Assembly: GCA_900556545.1 (NCBI GenBank)
Contig: USPE01000126.1
Coordinates: 1 to 5,827 of the forward strand
Direction of reading: 5' to 3'
Length of the DNA: 5,827 nt
Source: an uncultured Peptococcaceae bacterium
GTDB taxonomy: Bacteria > Bacillota > Peptococcia > Peptococcales > Peptococcaceae
Made by a program: the position numbers and the translations under genes. The notes below the pieces were generated by a model. It was given only the letters and a program-made list of their open reading frames with translations. It ran no database searches and was not told where the DNA came from. Shown piece after piece: positions 1 to 5,434 of this stretch. Within the stretch, counting starts at the first letter, position 1. Every line of letters begins with the position of its first letter.

Positions 1-1
1 T

Positions 2-688
2 ATGTTGATGCAGGAAATGAAAACAGCTGGTGTAGAAAAAGCAATCGTTCCATTTAATAATCGTGGTAAAGGAATGAGCAATGACGATTTTGTGAAATTA
101 GACCAGGCATACCCAGATACTTTTGTTGGTTTTGCAGCTACGAATCCGATGCATGGTGTAGAAGCAACATTGGAAATTATTGATAAATATGTTTTGCATG
201 GTCCATTCAGAGGCATTAACTTTGAACCGGGTTTAGAAGGTGTTACTTGGAGATTAGATAACGAAGATTTGTTCCCGATCTATGAATTGTGCGAGAAAGA
301 AAATATTCCTATGTATATGACATGGGGTGGTTTAGTTGCCACGCCAAATGCTTATGAACCAGAATATGTGGACCATGTAGCAAGAAAGTTCCCAAATTTG
401 AAAATGATGCTGGCTCATGCAGGTTTCCCTCGTAATAAGAGAACTTGTGTTGTATGCATGAATCATCCAAATGTTTATTTGAATGTTGACTTATATGTTG
501 TAAATTGCTTTGGTGCTGAAGACTATATTACAGCAGCGAACTGTAGATTAAAAAACCAGATTTGCTTTGGTTCTGCATATCCGTATTCTGACATTAATAA
601 GATGGTTGAATATTATGTAAATTGTGGCTTTAAAGAAAGCGTTTTGGAAAATGTTATGTACAATAACACTGCTCGTTTTGTAGAATAA
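2..688 (+). CDS. Amidohydrolase_2-family TIM-barrel protein, 5' end outside window
   Basis: This is the C-terminal 228 residues of a metal-dependent hydrolase/decarboxylase-type TIM barrel (amidohydrolase_2, ACMSD-like). The first ATG lies at the window edge, and full family members run to about 280-330 residues with an early H-x-H strand that is not seen here, so the true start is upstream. Visible family landmarks are GINFEP (residues 71-76), the strand-5 segment IPMYMTWGG (102-110), LAHAGFP (137-143), NHPNVYLNVD (154-163) and the late strand FGSAYPYSD (189-197). The family normally has a metal-binding His ending strand 5 and a catalytic/metal Asp in FGSDYPF. Here these are Thr107 and Ala192, while His139 remains. 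It may therefore be metal-free or catalyse a different reaction. The gene ends in TAA and is followed by an intrinsic terminator, then by SDR and ene-reductase genes in the same direction, suggesting a shared catabolic pathway. Family confident; substrate unknown. Confidence 0.82.
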   Translation: MLMQEMKTAGVEKAIVPFNNRGKGMSNDDFVKLDQAYPDTFVGFAATNPMHGVEATLEIIDKYVLHGPFRGINFEPGLEGVTWRLDNEDLFPIYELCEKENIPMYMTWGGLVATPNAYEPEYVDHVARKFPNLKMMLAHAGFPRNKRTCVVCMNHPNVYLNVDLYVVNCFGAEDYITAANCRLKNQICFGSAYPYSDINKMVEYYVNCGFKESVLENVMYNNTARFVE

Positions 689-703
689 GTAGATAAAAGA
701 ATG

Positions 704-746
704 GCGAACGGTTTTTTTAAATATCATAAAATCGTTCGCTGTTTTT
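704..746 (+). terminator. Intrinsic terminator after the amidohydrolase gene
   Basis: Arms 704-715 (GCGAACGGTTTT) and 728-739 (AAAATCGTTCGC) form a 12-bp stem with one G-T wobble and a 12-nt loop. It is followed by G and TTTTT at 742-746. It begins 16 nt after the stop codon. This should end most amidohydrolase transcripts, so the downstream genes depend on read-through or on a separate start in the 40 nt before the next gene. I see no convincing -35/-10 pair there. Confidence 0.85.
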
Positions 747-786
747 ATACATAACATTAACTAGTAAATAAAAGGAGTATTTTAAA

Positions 787-1614
787 ATGGATTTATTAAA
801 AGATAAAGTAGCAGTAATTACAGGGGCTTGTGGCACATTAGGTGGCGCGTTCACGAAAGCGTATGTTCAGGAAGGTGCAAAAGTGATAATGACAGACAGA
901 CAAGCGCCAAGTCCAGAATTAGAACAGGAATTAAAAGAAATGGGTGCGGATTATATTTTTGTGCCATGTGATATCACAAACAGTGAAGAGGTAAAAAATG
1001 TATTTGAAAAAGCAGTTGAAAAATATGGTACGGTTGATATTTTAATCAACAACGCAGGTAAATTATCCTGTGATCCATTGAGCAATTCTCGCAGAAAAGA
1101 TTATATTGAATTGGTAACAAAACCAGTTGAAAAACACGCATTAGATGTTACCCCGCATATTACCGATGAGGAATGGAAGAGTTTCTTTGAAGTGAATGTT
1201 CATGGAACATTTTACTGTACTCGTGAAGCATTAAAAATTATGGAACAACATCATTTCGGTCGAATTATTAATATTGCATCGACAGCAGGTATGTGTGGGC
1301 AGTCTCCTTTCGCACCACATTATGCGACAAGTAAAGCAGCTGTGATCGGATTTACCAAAACGGTAGCAATGGAAGCTGCCGGTGATAATATTTGTGTGAA
1401 TGCAATTGCCTGCGGTGGGATTGCAGCACCAGCACAAATGGCTACTTTAGAATCCATGGGGGAACAAGGTAGAAGAGAGTTCTTTCAGATGATTCCGTTG
1501 GGAAGATTGGGTACACCGGAAGAATATGCGTCCTTAGCTGTTTGGTTGGCGTCGGATGGTGGCAGTTATATGGTTGGACAAATTATTAGTCCAAATGGTG
1601 GCTGGGTAATCTAA
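787..1614 (+). CDS. Short-chain dehydrogenase/reductase (SDR), NAD(H)-type
   Basis: This is a complete 275-residue classical SDR, a cytoplasmic enzyme interconverting an alcohol and a ketone with a nicotinamide cofactor. The N-terminal Rossmann motif is TGACGTLG (residues 12-19). Asp37 at the end of strand 2 (MTDRQ) favours NAD(H) over NADP(H). CDI (61-63) is the adenine-contact motif and NNAG is at 88-91. The catalytic set is Asn137, Ser165, Tyr179 and Lys183 (YATSK). The C-terminal PNGGW is typical. About 25 extra residues follow NNAG (roughly 95-125, rich in charge), making it longer than the usual 245-255 and probably shaping the substrate pocket. The start is set by AAAGGAG at 771-777, 9 nt before the ATG. 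The ene-reductase begins 30 nt after its stop, so the two are likely co-transcribed. The substrate is unknown; an alicyclic or hydroxy-acyl compound is an inference from context only. Confidence 0.93.
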   Translation: MDLLKDKVAVITGACGTLGGAFTKAYVQEGAKVIMTDRQAPSPELEQELKEMGADYIFVPCDITNSEEVKNVFEKAVEKYGTVDILINNAGKLSCDPLSNSRRKDYIELVTKPVEKHALDVTPHITDEEWKSFFEVNVHGTFYCTREALKIMEQHHFGRIINIASTAGMCGQSPFAPHYATSKAAVIGFTKTVAMEAAGDNICVNAIACGGIAAPAQMATLESMGEQGRREFFQMIPLGRLGTPEEYASLAVWLASDGGSYMVGQIISPNGGWVI

Positions 1615-1644
1615 ACTTAAAATAATAACAGAAAGAGTGATAAT

Positions 1645-3561
1645 ATGAAGTTATTTGAAAAAGGTCAGATTGGTAAGCTTACTGTAAAAAACCGTGTAGT
1701 ATTAGCACCAATGGGTGCTCCCGCTGACAGTGACGGTGGCTTTTCTGAAAGTACAATCAATTTCTTAGAAGAGCGGGCAAAAGGTGGCGTAGGTTTAATT
1801 ATTACAGGAGGTACTGCAGTTAGTGATGAATTTGAAGCTCGTCAGGGTACCATGCATAATCAGTTTAGTCATAATGCTCGTTTAGGCAGATTGGCCGATA
1901 AAGTACATGCCTATGGCGCAAAACTGTGCTTACAGTTATCTCCTGGCGTTGGCCGATTGAATTTTATTGATGAAGTAACACCACCATATTCTGCTAGCGC
2001 AGTACCAAGTGCGTCTTATCCAGATTTAATTTGTAAGCCACTGTCTGTGGAACAGATTAAACGGTTGGTAAAAGCAATGGGTAGTTCTGCGCTATTGGCA
2101 AAAAGAGCTGGCGTAGATATGATTGAAATTCATGCATACGGTGGATATTTAATTGATCAGTTTTTGTCTTCCCATTGGAATAAACGAGAAGATGAGTATG
2201 GCGGTAGCCTGGAAAAAAGAATGCGCTTCCTGATGGAAATCATTGAGGAAATCAGAAAAACCTGCGGAAAAGATTTCCCATTAGCTGTTAAATATACGGT
2301 AGACAGCCTGACTCCTGGTGAACGCTCTTTGGATGAAGGCTTAGAGATGACTAGAATTTTGGACAATGCAGCAGTTGATTTACTGCATGTTTCCCGTGGT
2401 AGTTATGCTTGTAGATATAGAATGGTAGGTAGTGTATATCAGCCAGCAGGTTTTGACTTAGAAATCTTAGAAACTGTTAAAGCAAATGTAAAAAATCTTC
2501 CTGTAATGGTTCATGGTAAATTGAATCATCCAGATATGGCAGAAAAAACAGTGGCAGATGGTTTGGCCGATTATATCGCAATTGGCCGTGGTTGGTTAGC
2601 AGAACCAGAATGGGCGAATAAAGTGAAAAATCATCAGTGGGATGATATTCAACCATGTATTGGATGTGGGGAATGTCATTACAATACCCATAGCGGAAAA
2701 ATTTTGACCTGTGCGGTTAATCCACGAACAGGCTTTGAAAGAGATTATGTAGTAACTTCAGCAGATCGCGATTTGAAAGTATTGGTAATCGGTGCAGGCC
2801 CAGGTGGGATGAAAGCAGCAGTTACAGCAGCACAGAGAGGTTTTAAAGTAGCATTGTGGGAAAAGAACACCTATATGGGTGGTTTGCTTAGTGCAGCAGG
2901 AGCTCCAGTGTTGAAGAGTGACATCGCAAATTATGTAAAATATATGGAAAGACAAGTGAGAAAAGCAGATATTGATTTACGTCTTGGAAAAGAAGCCAAC
3001 GTCGAAGATGTGAAAAAATACAATCCTGATTTTGTAGTAGTAGCGACAGGTGCAAATGCAATCGTAATTCGAGTACCGGGTTATGATAAACCTCTTGTTA
3101 CTGGTGCAGAAAAAGTATTGCTGGGGGAAGAAAAAGTAGGGCAGAATGTAGTAATTATTGGTGGCGGTTTAGTTGGATGTGAAACAGCAGTTGAACTGTC
3201 CATGCAGGGTAAAAATGTAACAATCGTAGAAATGTTAGATAATATCCTGAAAGTATCTGCTCATTTTGTAGCGAACGATCAGAACCTGCGTACACTTGTT
3301 GCGAACGAAAATATTACACTGGAAACAAGCGCAAAATTGACAGAAATTTTAGACGATGGTGTTTGCGTAGAGAAAGATGGAGAAAAGAAAATTATTTCTT
3401 GCGACAGTGTAGTTTTTGCAGTGGGCTATCGCTCTAATCATACATTGGCAGAAGAAATTGAGCAGGCTGGATTTGAAGTGGTTAACATTGGGGACAATGT
3501 GAAACCAGGAAAAGTTTTTGATGCCGTTCATCAAGGCTTTCATGTAATTAGAACATTGTAA
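1645..3561 (+). CDS. FMN/[4Fe-4S]/FAD ene-reductase, 2,4-dienoyl-CoA reductase / OYE-like family
   Basis: This is a complete 638-residue multidomain flavoprotein of the group that includes FadH, trimethylamine dehydrogenase, enoate reductase and the bile-acid enzymes BaiCD/BaiH. Such enzymes reduce an activated C=C bond (or demethylate amines), passing electrons from NAD(P)H through FAD and an Fe-S cluster to FMN. Residues 1-330 form the OYE-type TIM barrel (start LFEKGQIGKLTVKNRVV, later GRGWLAEPEW). Cys338, Cys341, Cys344 and Cys356 form a C-x2-C-x2-C-x11-C cluster site. GAGPGG (383-388) with Glu406 binds FAD, and GGGLVGCE (506-513) binds the second dinucleotide. NIGDNVKPGKVFDAVHQG near the end is the flavin-contact motif. 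In the barrel, His163 and Tyr168 are kept, but the usual H-x-A-H/N-G-Y reads HAYGGY. The ribosome site is a modest AAAGAG (1632-1637). It sits 30 nt behind the SDR gene and probably acts on the same pathway. Substrate not determinable. Confidence 0.93.
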   Translation: MKLFEKGQIGKLTVKNRVVLAPMGAPADSDGGFSESTINFLEERAKGGVGLIITGGTAVSDEFEARQGTMHNQFSHNARLGRLADKVHAYGAKLCLQLSPGVGRLNFIDEVTPPYSASAVPSASYPDLICKPLSVEQIKRLVKAMGSSALLAKRAGVDMIEIHAYGGYLIDQFLSSHWNKREDEYGGSLEKRMRFLMEIIEEIRKTCGKDFPLAVKYTVDSLTPGERSLDEGLEMTRILDNAAVDLLHVSRGSYACRYRMVGSVYQPAGFDLEILETVKANVKNLPVMVHGKLNHPDMAEKTVADGLADYIAIGRGWLAEPEWANKVKNHQWDDIQPCIGCGECHYNTHSGKILTCAVNPRTGFERDYVVTSADRDLKVLVIGAGPGGMKAAVTAAQRGFKVALWEKNTYMGGLLSAAGAPVLKSDIANYVKYMERQVRKADIDLRLGKEANVEDVKKYNPDFVVVATGANAIVIRVPGYDKPLVTGAEKVLLGEEKVGQNVVIIGGGLVGCETAVELSMQGKNVTIVEMLDNILKVSAHFVANDQNLRTLVANENITLETSAKLTEILDDGVCVEKDGEKKIISCDSVVFAVGYRSNHTLAEEIEQAGFEVVNIGDNVKPGKVFDAVHQGFHVIRTL

Positions 3562-3586
3562 CAAGTTAAATATAGTGTTTAGATAC

Positions 3587-3734
3587 AAAATGGAACTGTT
3601 GCATTAGTGTTATTTCGATTGAAATATAGTAAAGTGGAGAAAACTTTTATGCCAAAACGATGTATTTATTGAAATTTCTCGATTCGTTACGTTGTGATCG
3701 AGATGAAAAAGTTTTAATGCGACAGTTCCATTTT
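3587..3734. repeat. 148-bp inverted-repeat element with nested hairpins (MITE-like, structured RNA or two-way terminator)
   Basis: The ends 3587-3606 and 3715-3734 are 20-bp inverted repeats with a single T/C difference, which would be a tolerated G-U pair in RNA. Inside lie TATTTC/GAAATA (3611-3616, 3621-3626, loop GATT), AAAACTTTT/AAAAGTTTT (3640-3648, 3707-3715) and TCTCGAT/ATCGAGA (3677-3683, 3697-3703). Six Ts (3731-3736) follow the right arm on the + strand. The element fills most of the 188-nt gap between two convergent genes and has no real reading frame. The ends GGAACTGTTGCATTA and GGAACTGTCGCATTA faintly recall insertion-sequence termini (IS6-family ends carry CTGTTGCA), but I see no clear target duplication. 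It could terminate both genes; whether it is mobile is unproven. Confidence 0.6.
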
Positions 3735-3749
3735 TTAAGTATTCGTATG

Positions 3750-4706
3750 TTAAAATGTTTTGTTAACATGATATGAAAGCTTCATAAAATCGCAAAAGTA
3801 TCGTAAAAAAAACTTACTGAGTGGGGATAATTGCCTATTCTTATAAGCTAAGTACCCAAACTGACAAGAATCTTTCTCGCTAATTGGAATTGCTTTTAAT
3901 GAAGGAGCAGTACTTTTAGTGGCAATAATTGAATTTGGAAAATAGTTTACCCCTACTCCTAACCCAGATAGTAGCATTTCATCATAAATAGCTTTGTTAT
4001 TACAAGGAATAATTTGTACGTTAGGATTAAATTTACATAATAATTCAGAAAAAAATGTATTGTTTTGTTGTTCTTGAAGGAGCAAAATAGGATAACTTAA
4101 TAATTTTTTCATTGAAATAGATTCTTGTAAAGCATCTGGCAGATTGGTATGTAACTGACAATATAAATATGAAGTAAAAAAAGGATAAAAAGTTAATGAT
4201 GTATTGATCGATGTGTCAATTGATGAGTTTTGTTCGCCCCATTTTTTATTGTAAAATGTTTTTTGAGTTAGAGCAAATTCTTTTGGTGCATCTAACATTG
4301 TTTGAAAAGCAGATTCACTGCGAATAATAGTAGGGTTTAACTGGATAGCAGGATAATTCTTTTTTAGATTAACAATAATTTGCGGCATAACAAGTTCGGA
4401 TACCCAAAGGCAGGAATAAAAAGAAAGTTCACCGGAAAAATTAGATGTGGTTTCCTGTTGCTGTGTTTTTTGCAAAGAATGAATCAAATTGAAAAATGTT
4501 TGTGCGCCATCAACGATTTTATTGCCTTCTTCAGTGAGCCAACTACCGCGATGGGCCCGTTCTAAAAGTTGGATGCCTAATTCGTTTTCAAGGGATTTGA
4601 TGGATAAGCTTAAGGCGGAACGTGTAAGATGCAAGCGTTCACTAGCTTCTGAGATAGAATGTGTTTTACTGATTTCGATTAAATATTCGAGTTGTTCAGT
4701 ACGCAT
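3750..4706 (-). CDS. LysR-family transcriptional regulator
   Basis: This is a complete 318-residue LysR-type regulator, a DNA-binding protein that usually responds to a pathway metabolite and acts as a tetramer. The N-terminal winged helix-turn-helix occupies residues 1-60: EQLEYLIEISKTHSISEASE, then HLTRSALSLSIKSLENELG, then QLLERAHRG...LTEEG. A linker helix follows to about residue 90. The rest is the periplasmic-binding-like effector domain, more divergent than the HTH, with GLGVGVNYFPNSI (248-260) corresponding to the usual G-x-G-x-x-x-x-P segment. The start is supported by GGAGG (+ positions 4714-4718) 7 nt before the ATG and by an upstream promoter. The gene converges on the ene-reductase gene, a common arrangement for a regulator of an adjacent catabolic set, but that control is inferred. 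A dyad at its own transcription start suggests autorepression. Effector unknown. Confidence 0.93.
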   Translation of the reverse strand: MRTEQLEYLIEISKTHSISEASERLHLTRSALSLSIKSLENELGIQLLERAHRGSWLTEEGNKIVDGAQTFFNLIHSLQKTQQQETTSNFSGELSFYSCLWVSELVMPQIIVNLKKNYPAIQLNPTIIRSESAFQTMLDAPKEFALTQKTFYNKKWGEQNSSIDTSINTSLTFYPFFTSYLYCQLHTNLPDALQESISMKKLLSYPILLLQEQQNNTFFSELLCKFNPNVQIIPCNNKAIYDEMLLSGLGVGVNYFPNSIIATKSTAPSLKAIPISEKDSCQFGYLAYKNRQLSPLSKFFLRYFCDFMKLSYHVNKTF

Positions 4707-4713
4707 ATGTTTT

Positions 4714-4718
4714 CCTCC
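4714..4718 (-). promoter_or_regulatory. Ribosome binding site of lysR-type gene
   Basis: CCTCC on the + strand reads GGAGG on the coding strand, 7 nt upstream of the ATG at 4706. It fixes the start, since there is no better upstream in-frame option. Confidence 0.8.
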
Positions 4719-4756
4719 ATAATTTAGTATGAATACAACGAACTGTTAAAATACGA

Positions 4757-4769
4757 TTCATAATATGAA
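4757..4769. promoter_or_regulatory. T-N11-A dyad, candidate LysR operator
   Basis: TTCATAATATGAA is a perfect 13-bp dyad with T at 4757 and A at 4769, matching the T-N11-A form known for LysR-type binding sites. It lies about 50 nt before the regulator's start codon and covers the transcription start predicted from the promoter at 4774-4802. Binding there would repress the regulator's own gene. Matching the site to this particular protein is inference. Confidence 0.5.
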
Positions 4770-4773
4770 ACCC

Positions 4774-4802
4774 ATTATAATATATCTTGATGCATATATC
4801 AA
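4774..4802 (-). promoter_or_regulatory. Sigma-70-type promoter of the LysR gene
   Basis: On the - strand the -35 is TTGATA (4802-4797) and the -10 is TATAAT (4779-4774), with an ideal 17-nt spacer. The predicted transcription start is near 4767, giving a leader of about 60 nt that contains GGAGG. The match is five of six bases at -35 and six of six at -10. Confidence 0.65.
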
Positions 4803-4816
4803 TGCAAAAATATAGT
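4787..4816 (+). promoter_or_regulatory. Possible promoter toward the ribbon-helix-helix gene
   Basis: TTGATG (4787-4792) and TATAGT (4811-4816) are 18 nt apart on the + strand. The -35 overlaps the -35 of the divergent LysR promoter; together they form the dyad TTGAT-N6-ATCAA (4787-4802). Two other -10 candidates lie nearer the gene: TGGTATAGA (4836-4844) and a perfect TATAAT at 4865-4870, but both lack a good -35. Which one is used cannot be settled by eye. Confidence 0.35.
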
Positions 4817-4859
4817 GAAAAATCAACTCATTTTATGGTATAGAATGCGGTACATAAAT

Positions 4860-4923
4860 GGAACTATAATGTATTTATAAAAATATGGAGGAAATACATT
4901 ATGGACAAATTCATTATAGTTCC
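4860..4923. promoter_or_regulatory. Overlapping inverted repeats around the start of the ribbon-helix-helix gene
   Basis: Arm 4860-4871 (GGAACTATAATG) has a perfect 12-bp reverse complement at 4912-4923, inside codons 4-8. The partly shared left arm 4864-4876 also pairs with 4892-4904 over 13 bp with one G-T wobble; that hairpin puts the ribosome site GGAGG (4887-4891) in its loop and the ATG (4901-4903) in its stem. The two pairings exclude each other. As DNA, the repeats surround a perfect TATAAT (4865-4870) and would suit an autoregulatory operator for the RHH protein. As RNA, they could gate translation. Confidence 0.55.
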
Positions 4924-5080
4924 CAAAGAAGAAAAAGCTGTTACCATGACGATTCGGATAGACAAAACTCTGCAGGAGCAGTATAACGAGCTTTCGGCTA
5001 AGACCAATCGCTCACGAAATGAGTTGATCAATTTGGCATTGCAGTATGCGCTTAATAACATGGAAATTAAAGAAGAATAA
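4901..5080 (+). CDS. Small ribbon-helix-helix (CopG/Arc-like) DNA-binding protein
   Basis: This is a complete 59-residue protein. VTMTIRIDKTLQEQYNELS (residues 14-32) gives the short beta strand (TMTIRI) and helix A, and NRSRNELINLALQYALNN (36-53) gives the turn and helix B, the classic ribbon-helix-helix fold. Such proteins dimerise through the strand, which sits in the DNA major groove. They act as autorepressors, antitoxins of toxin-antitoxin pairs or plasmid/phage regulators. GGAGG (4887-4891) lies 9 nt before the ATG. No toxin gene follows: the next reading is a convergent gene fragment whose stop lies 6 bp beyond this stop. It therefore looks like a solitary regulator, with the dyads around its start as likely target. 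Fold confident; role open. Confidence 0.85.
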   Translation: MDKFIIVPKEEKAVTMTIRIDKTLQEQYNELSAKTNRSRNELINLALQYALNNMEIKEE

Positions 5081-5086
5081 TAAAGT

Positions 5087-5338
5087 TTAATAATCATCGC
5101 CCAAGATATCCTGCAAGGTGAGCAGCTTATTGGTTTGCAAGTCGATATTATAGTAATGGTCCTCTGCCGAGGCCGCATTCCAGCTGTCTGTGGAAGTGAC
5201 CACAAAAGACAAATACTGCTCACTTTGATTGAAAATCTGATAATCTATGGTGGTTTGCAGATTATGGGTTTTCCATTCAGCTTCCGTGCCGCCGGTGGCA
5301 ATAAATGCGTCATGGTAGAAAACAATGCTTAAATACAT
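5087..5338 (-). pseudogene. Truncated DUF4163/DUF3298 (RsiV/PdaC-like) domain fragment
   Basis: About 83 residues are readable from a Met at 5338 (an in-frame ATG at 5359 lies inside a terminator hairpin and is unlikely to be the start). The stretch HDAFIATGGTEAEW, then TTIDYQIFNQSEQYLSFVVT, then HYYNIDLQTNKLLTLQDILG resembles the middle of extracytoplasmic proteins such as RsiV and PdaC, where the DUF4163 half meets the DUF3298 half. Intact members begin with a signal or membrane segment and continue for about 80 residues after the TLxD motif. Here the N-terminal part is missing and the reading stops at DILGDDY, abruptly mid-domain. No signal peptide is visible, and the only purine-rich site (AAGGGGG) is part of the hairpin and 4 nt from the ATG. 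I infer a decayed remnant. It converges with the RHH gene 6 bp away. A translated small protein is possible but less likely. Confidence 0.6.
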
Positions 5339-5342
5339 AAAA

Positions 5343-5392
5343 CCCCCTTTCGACAGCATTCATTTGTCATCGAGAGGGGGATTTGTTTTTTT
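5343..5392. terminator. Strong hairpin, probable two-way intrinsic terminator
   Basis: Arms CCCCCTTTCG (5343-5352) and CGAGAGGGGG (5371-5380) form a 10-bp stem with one G-T wobble, with a nested GACA/TGTC. The + strand continues with TTT G TTTTTTT (5382-5392), a strong terminator tail. On the - strand the stem is followed by TTTT, weaker. It can stop transcripts arriving from the RHH gene and close the Pro-rich gene on the - strand. It lies between the two - strand readings, which argues against a functional gene spanning them. Confidence 0.75.
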
Positions 5393-5434
5393 GTTGCTTT
5401 TATGCAATGGTGCAGTTACAGTATTATAATTTAT

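Noticed and set aside
548..757. - strand open frame across the end of the amidohydrolase gene and the terminator
   Set aside because: It overlaps the conserved C-terminal coding region and the hairpin, and has no ribosome site or family features.
3634..3672. Mini-ORF (MPKRCIY) with a GGAG-like site inside the inverted-repeat element
   Set aside because: It has only seven codons, lies within structured DNA, and nothing indicates translation.
3584..3737. Intact IS6-family element or target-site duplication around the 148-bp element
   Set aside because: There is no transposase and no matching 8-bp flanks (TACAAAAT versus ATTTTTTA). The similarity to IS6 ends is limited to a short CTGTTGCA-like core.
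4380..4722. + strand open frames opposite the LysR HTH region
   Set aside because: They are shadows of the well-supported LysR gene, with no ribosome site or recognisable domain.
4864..5223. 119-codon - strand open frame across the RHH gene
   Set aside because: It is antisense to the RHH gene, which has a clear fold and ribosome site. The frame shows no family features.
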